Both the position numbers and the translations under genes were made by a program. Positions 13,245 through 14,231 of a stretch of DNA of 14,231 bases are shown one piece after another. The notes beneath the pieces were generated by a model, which had not been told where the DNA came from, made no database searches, and saw only the letters and a program-made list of their open reading frames with translations. Source of the stretch: Bacillota bacterium (GTDB taxonomy: Bacteria; Bacillota; Clostridia; Lachnospirales; Lachnospiraceae); contig JAGFXQ010000047.1 of the NCBI GenBank assembly GCA_017861355.1, forward strand, positions 1 through 14,231, given 5' to 3'. Position 1 is the stretch's first letter. The number at the start of each line of letters is the position of its first letter.

Positions 13245-14231
13245 CTAATAAAGTGGGATATCATCACTCCGTATTACACCCCAGAAGGCAGGCTTCTGAA
13301 TAAGATACTGATCAAAGAGCAATGGATAGCTTGGTGCGCCCGGCTTACTTAGCCAGGAGATGTCATCGGATAAGCCCCAGAAGGTAATGCTCGTAATATT
13401 GGCTGTCTCAGTCTCATCGAGATGTTTGAAGAGGGTGAAGAGTCTCTTATACCTGGTAGCCTGATGCATATATGCCTCTTCGGTCTTATCCTGCATTCCC
13501 ATGTCGAGCTCTGTGATCTGAATCTCGAGGCCAAATTCTCCATATCTGCGTATCGAATTCTCGATATCGATCAAGGAAGGTGACTCTACCAAGATATGCG
13601 TCTGTAAACCAATTCCATCGATCAAGTCTTTCTCCTTCAGCCCTTTGACCAGATCACAGATTGCAATCATTCTGGCAGAATCCTCCGTATTATAATCATT
13701 ATAGAATAACTTCACTTCCGGCGAGGCATAGGTGCGTGCGTATTCAAAGGCTTTCTCCACGAACTCAGGCCCGATGACCTGGTACCACAGGCTGTCCTTC
13801 AACCGCATTCCTGCCTCACCGCCATCTCCCGGATTGATTGCCTCGTTCACCACATCCCAGGCATAGATCATACCCGGATAATTTGTCTGTGTATATTCCA
13901 GAACATTCTTTATGTAATTCTCCAATCGTTTTTCCATCAATTCTTTGGATACCAAAGGAGCGTCAGGCTCCTTAGAATAAGCCTCGGCGAAGAACCATCT
14001 CGGTGTCTGGCTGTGCCATACCAGAACATGTCCGCGCATCTTTATATTCTGATCTTTGCAGAACTGTAACAGCGGCTCGGTCTTATCAAAATTAACCTGT
14101 GGATTATCATTATAAGCCGGATCTGAGATACACGCGGTATAATCCAAGAGATTTTCCGGCTTTAATTCATTACCGGGTGTAAAGCTATTAAATTGTTCGC
14201 TGATCAGTTGTTTTCGACCCTCATTTATCTC
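13245..14231 (-). CDS. GH10 endo-beta-1,4-xylanase, catalytic domain (partial, N-terminus outside window)
   Basis: A retaining glycoside hydrolase of family 10 that cuts the xylan backbone. The last 328 residues are present; the frame is open to base 14231, and the first in-frame start-like codon (TTG at 14147) is internal. Seen: FNSFTPGNELKPENLL at the beginning (the family's conserved substrate-binding region), GHVLVWHSQTP, the acid/base Glu in WDVVNEAINPG (codon 13842-13844), FYNDYNTE, LQTH, the nucleophile Glu in ITELDMGM (codon 13509-13511), and the C-terminal FWGLSDDISWL. The protein ends shortly after the barrel, so there is no carbohydrate-binding module on the C-terminal side; any signal peptide or N-terminal module lies outside. 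No terminator hairpin is seen before the lepB promoter. It supports a plant-fibre-degrading lifestyle. Confidence 0.97.
   Translation of the reverse strand, partial: EINEGRKQLISEQFNSFTPGNELKPENLLDYTACISDPAYNDNPQVNFDKTEPLLQFCKDQNIKMRGHVLVWHSQTPRWFFAEAYSKEPDAPLVSKELMEKRLENYIKNVLEYTQTNYPGMIYAWDVVNEAINPGDGGEAGMRLKDSLWYQVIGPEFVEKAFEYARTYASPEVKLFYNDYNTEDSARMIAICDLVKGLKEKDLIDGIGLQTHILVESPSLIDIENSIRRYGEFGLEIQITELDMGMQDKTEEAYMHQATRYKRLFTLFKHLDETETANITSITFWGLSDDISWLSKPGAPSYPLLFDQYLIQKPAFWGVIRSDDIPLY

Noticed and set aside
1..14231. CRISPR array, tRNA, rRNA, insertion sequence or prophage
   Set aside because: No regularly spaced direct repeats, tRNA- or rRNA-like sequence, transposase or phage protein was seen on either strand.

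Overview
The window looks like chromosome of an anaerobic, plant-polysaccharide-degrading Firmicute of the Lachnospiraceae / Clostridium cluster XIVa type (Lachnoclostridium-like). The reasons are moderate-to-low GC content with AT-rich intergenic DNA, strong GGAGG-type ribosome sites, sigma-A-like promoters with 17-base spacers, a GH10 xylanase, a clostridial-style P-type cation ATPase and two [FeFe]-hydrogenase-like proteins. This is inferred by eye from protein character; no database search was possible.

Layout from left to right. (1) The 3' end of a SERCA-type P-type cation ATPase (+). (2) A small unknown gene that overlaps a metallo-beta-lactamase-fold hydrolase (+), with its own promoter and a shared, well-formed terminator. 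(3) Enolase (-). (4) A 416-base non-coding region with a 16-base palindrome, a good promoter and a structured leader, leading into an M32 carboxypeptidase (+). (5) Argininosuccinate lyase argH (+) with its own promoter. (6) A long bidirectional hairpin terminator, then a three-TM DUF1648-type membrane protein (-). (7) A four-gene + strand operon: a thioredoxin-like [2Fe-2S] ferredoxin, a PAS-containing sensory-type [FeFe] hydrogenase, a SpoIIE/PP2C-type phosphatase, and a second ferredoxin-rich [FeFe] hydrogenase. (8) Another long bidirectional hairpin terminator. (9) Two tandem type I signal peptidases (-). (10) A GH10 endo-xylanase (-), whose N-terminal end lies outside the window.

The most interesting part is the operon at 7224-11991. 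A single strong promoter (TTGACA, 17 bases, TATACT) is overlapped by a sequence matching the Rex redox-repressor operator at 11 of 14 defined positions. The genes suggest a redox or hydrogen sensing and response unit. The PAS-linked hydrogenase has the cysteines for an H-cluster and ends in a short helical segment rather than a histidine kinase. Its stop codon overlaps the start of the phosphatase, which suggests that a protein-dephosphorylation step is the output. The co-transcribed second hydrogenase could be the catalytic enzyme being tuned. No maturation genes (hydE/F/G), no flavin-binding HydB subunit, and no kinase or anti-sigma target are in the window, so the wiring is inference.

The remaining genes are mostly housekeeping (eno, argH, the peptidase, lepB). 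Several genes have start codons that the ribosome-site position and paralogue alignment place inside the longest open frame; these corrections are noted per gene. I saw no tRNA, rRNA, CRISPR array, insertion sequence or phage gene.
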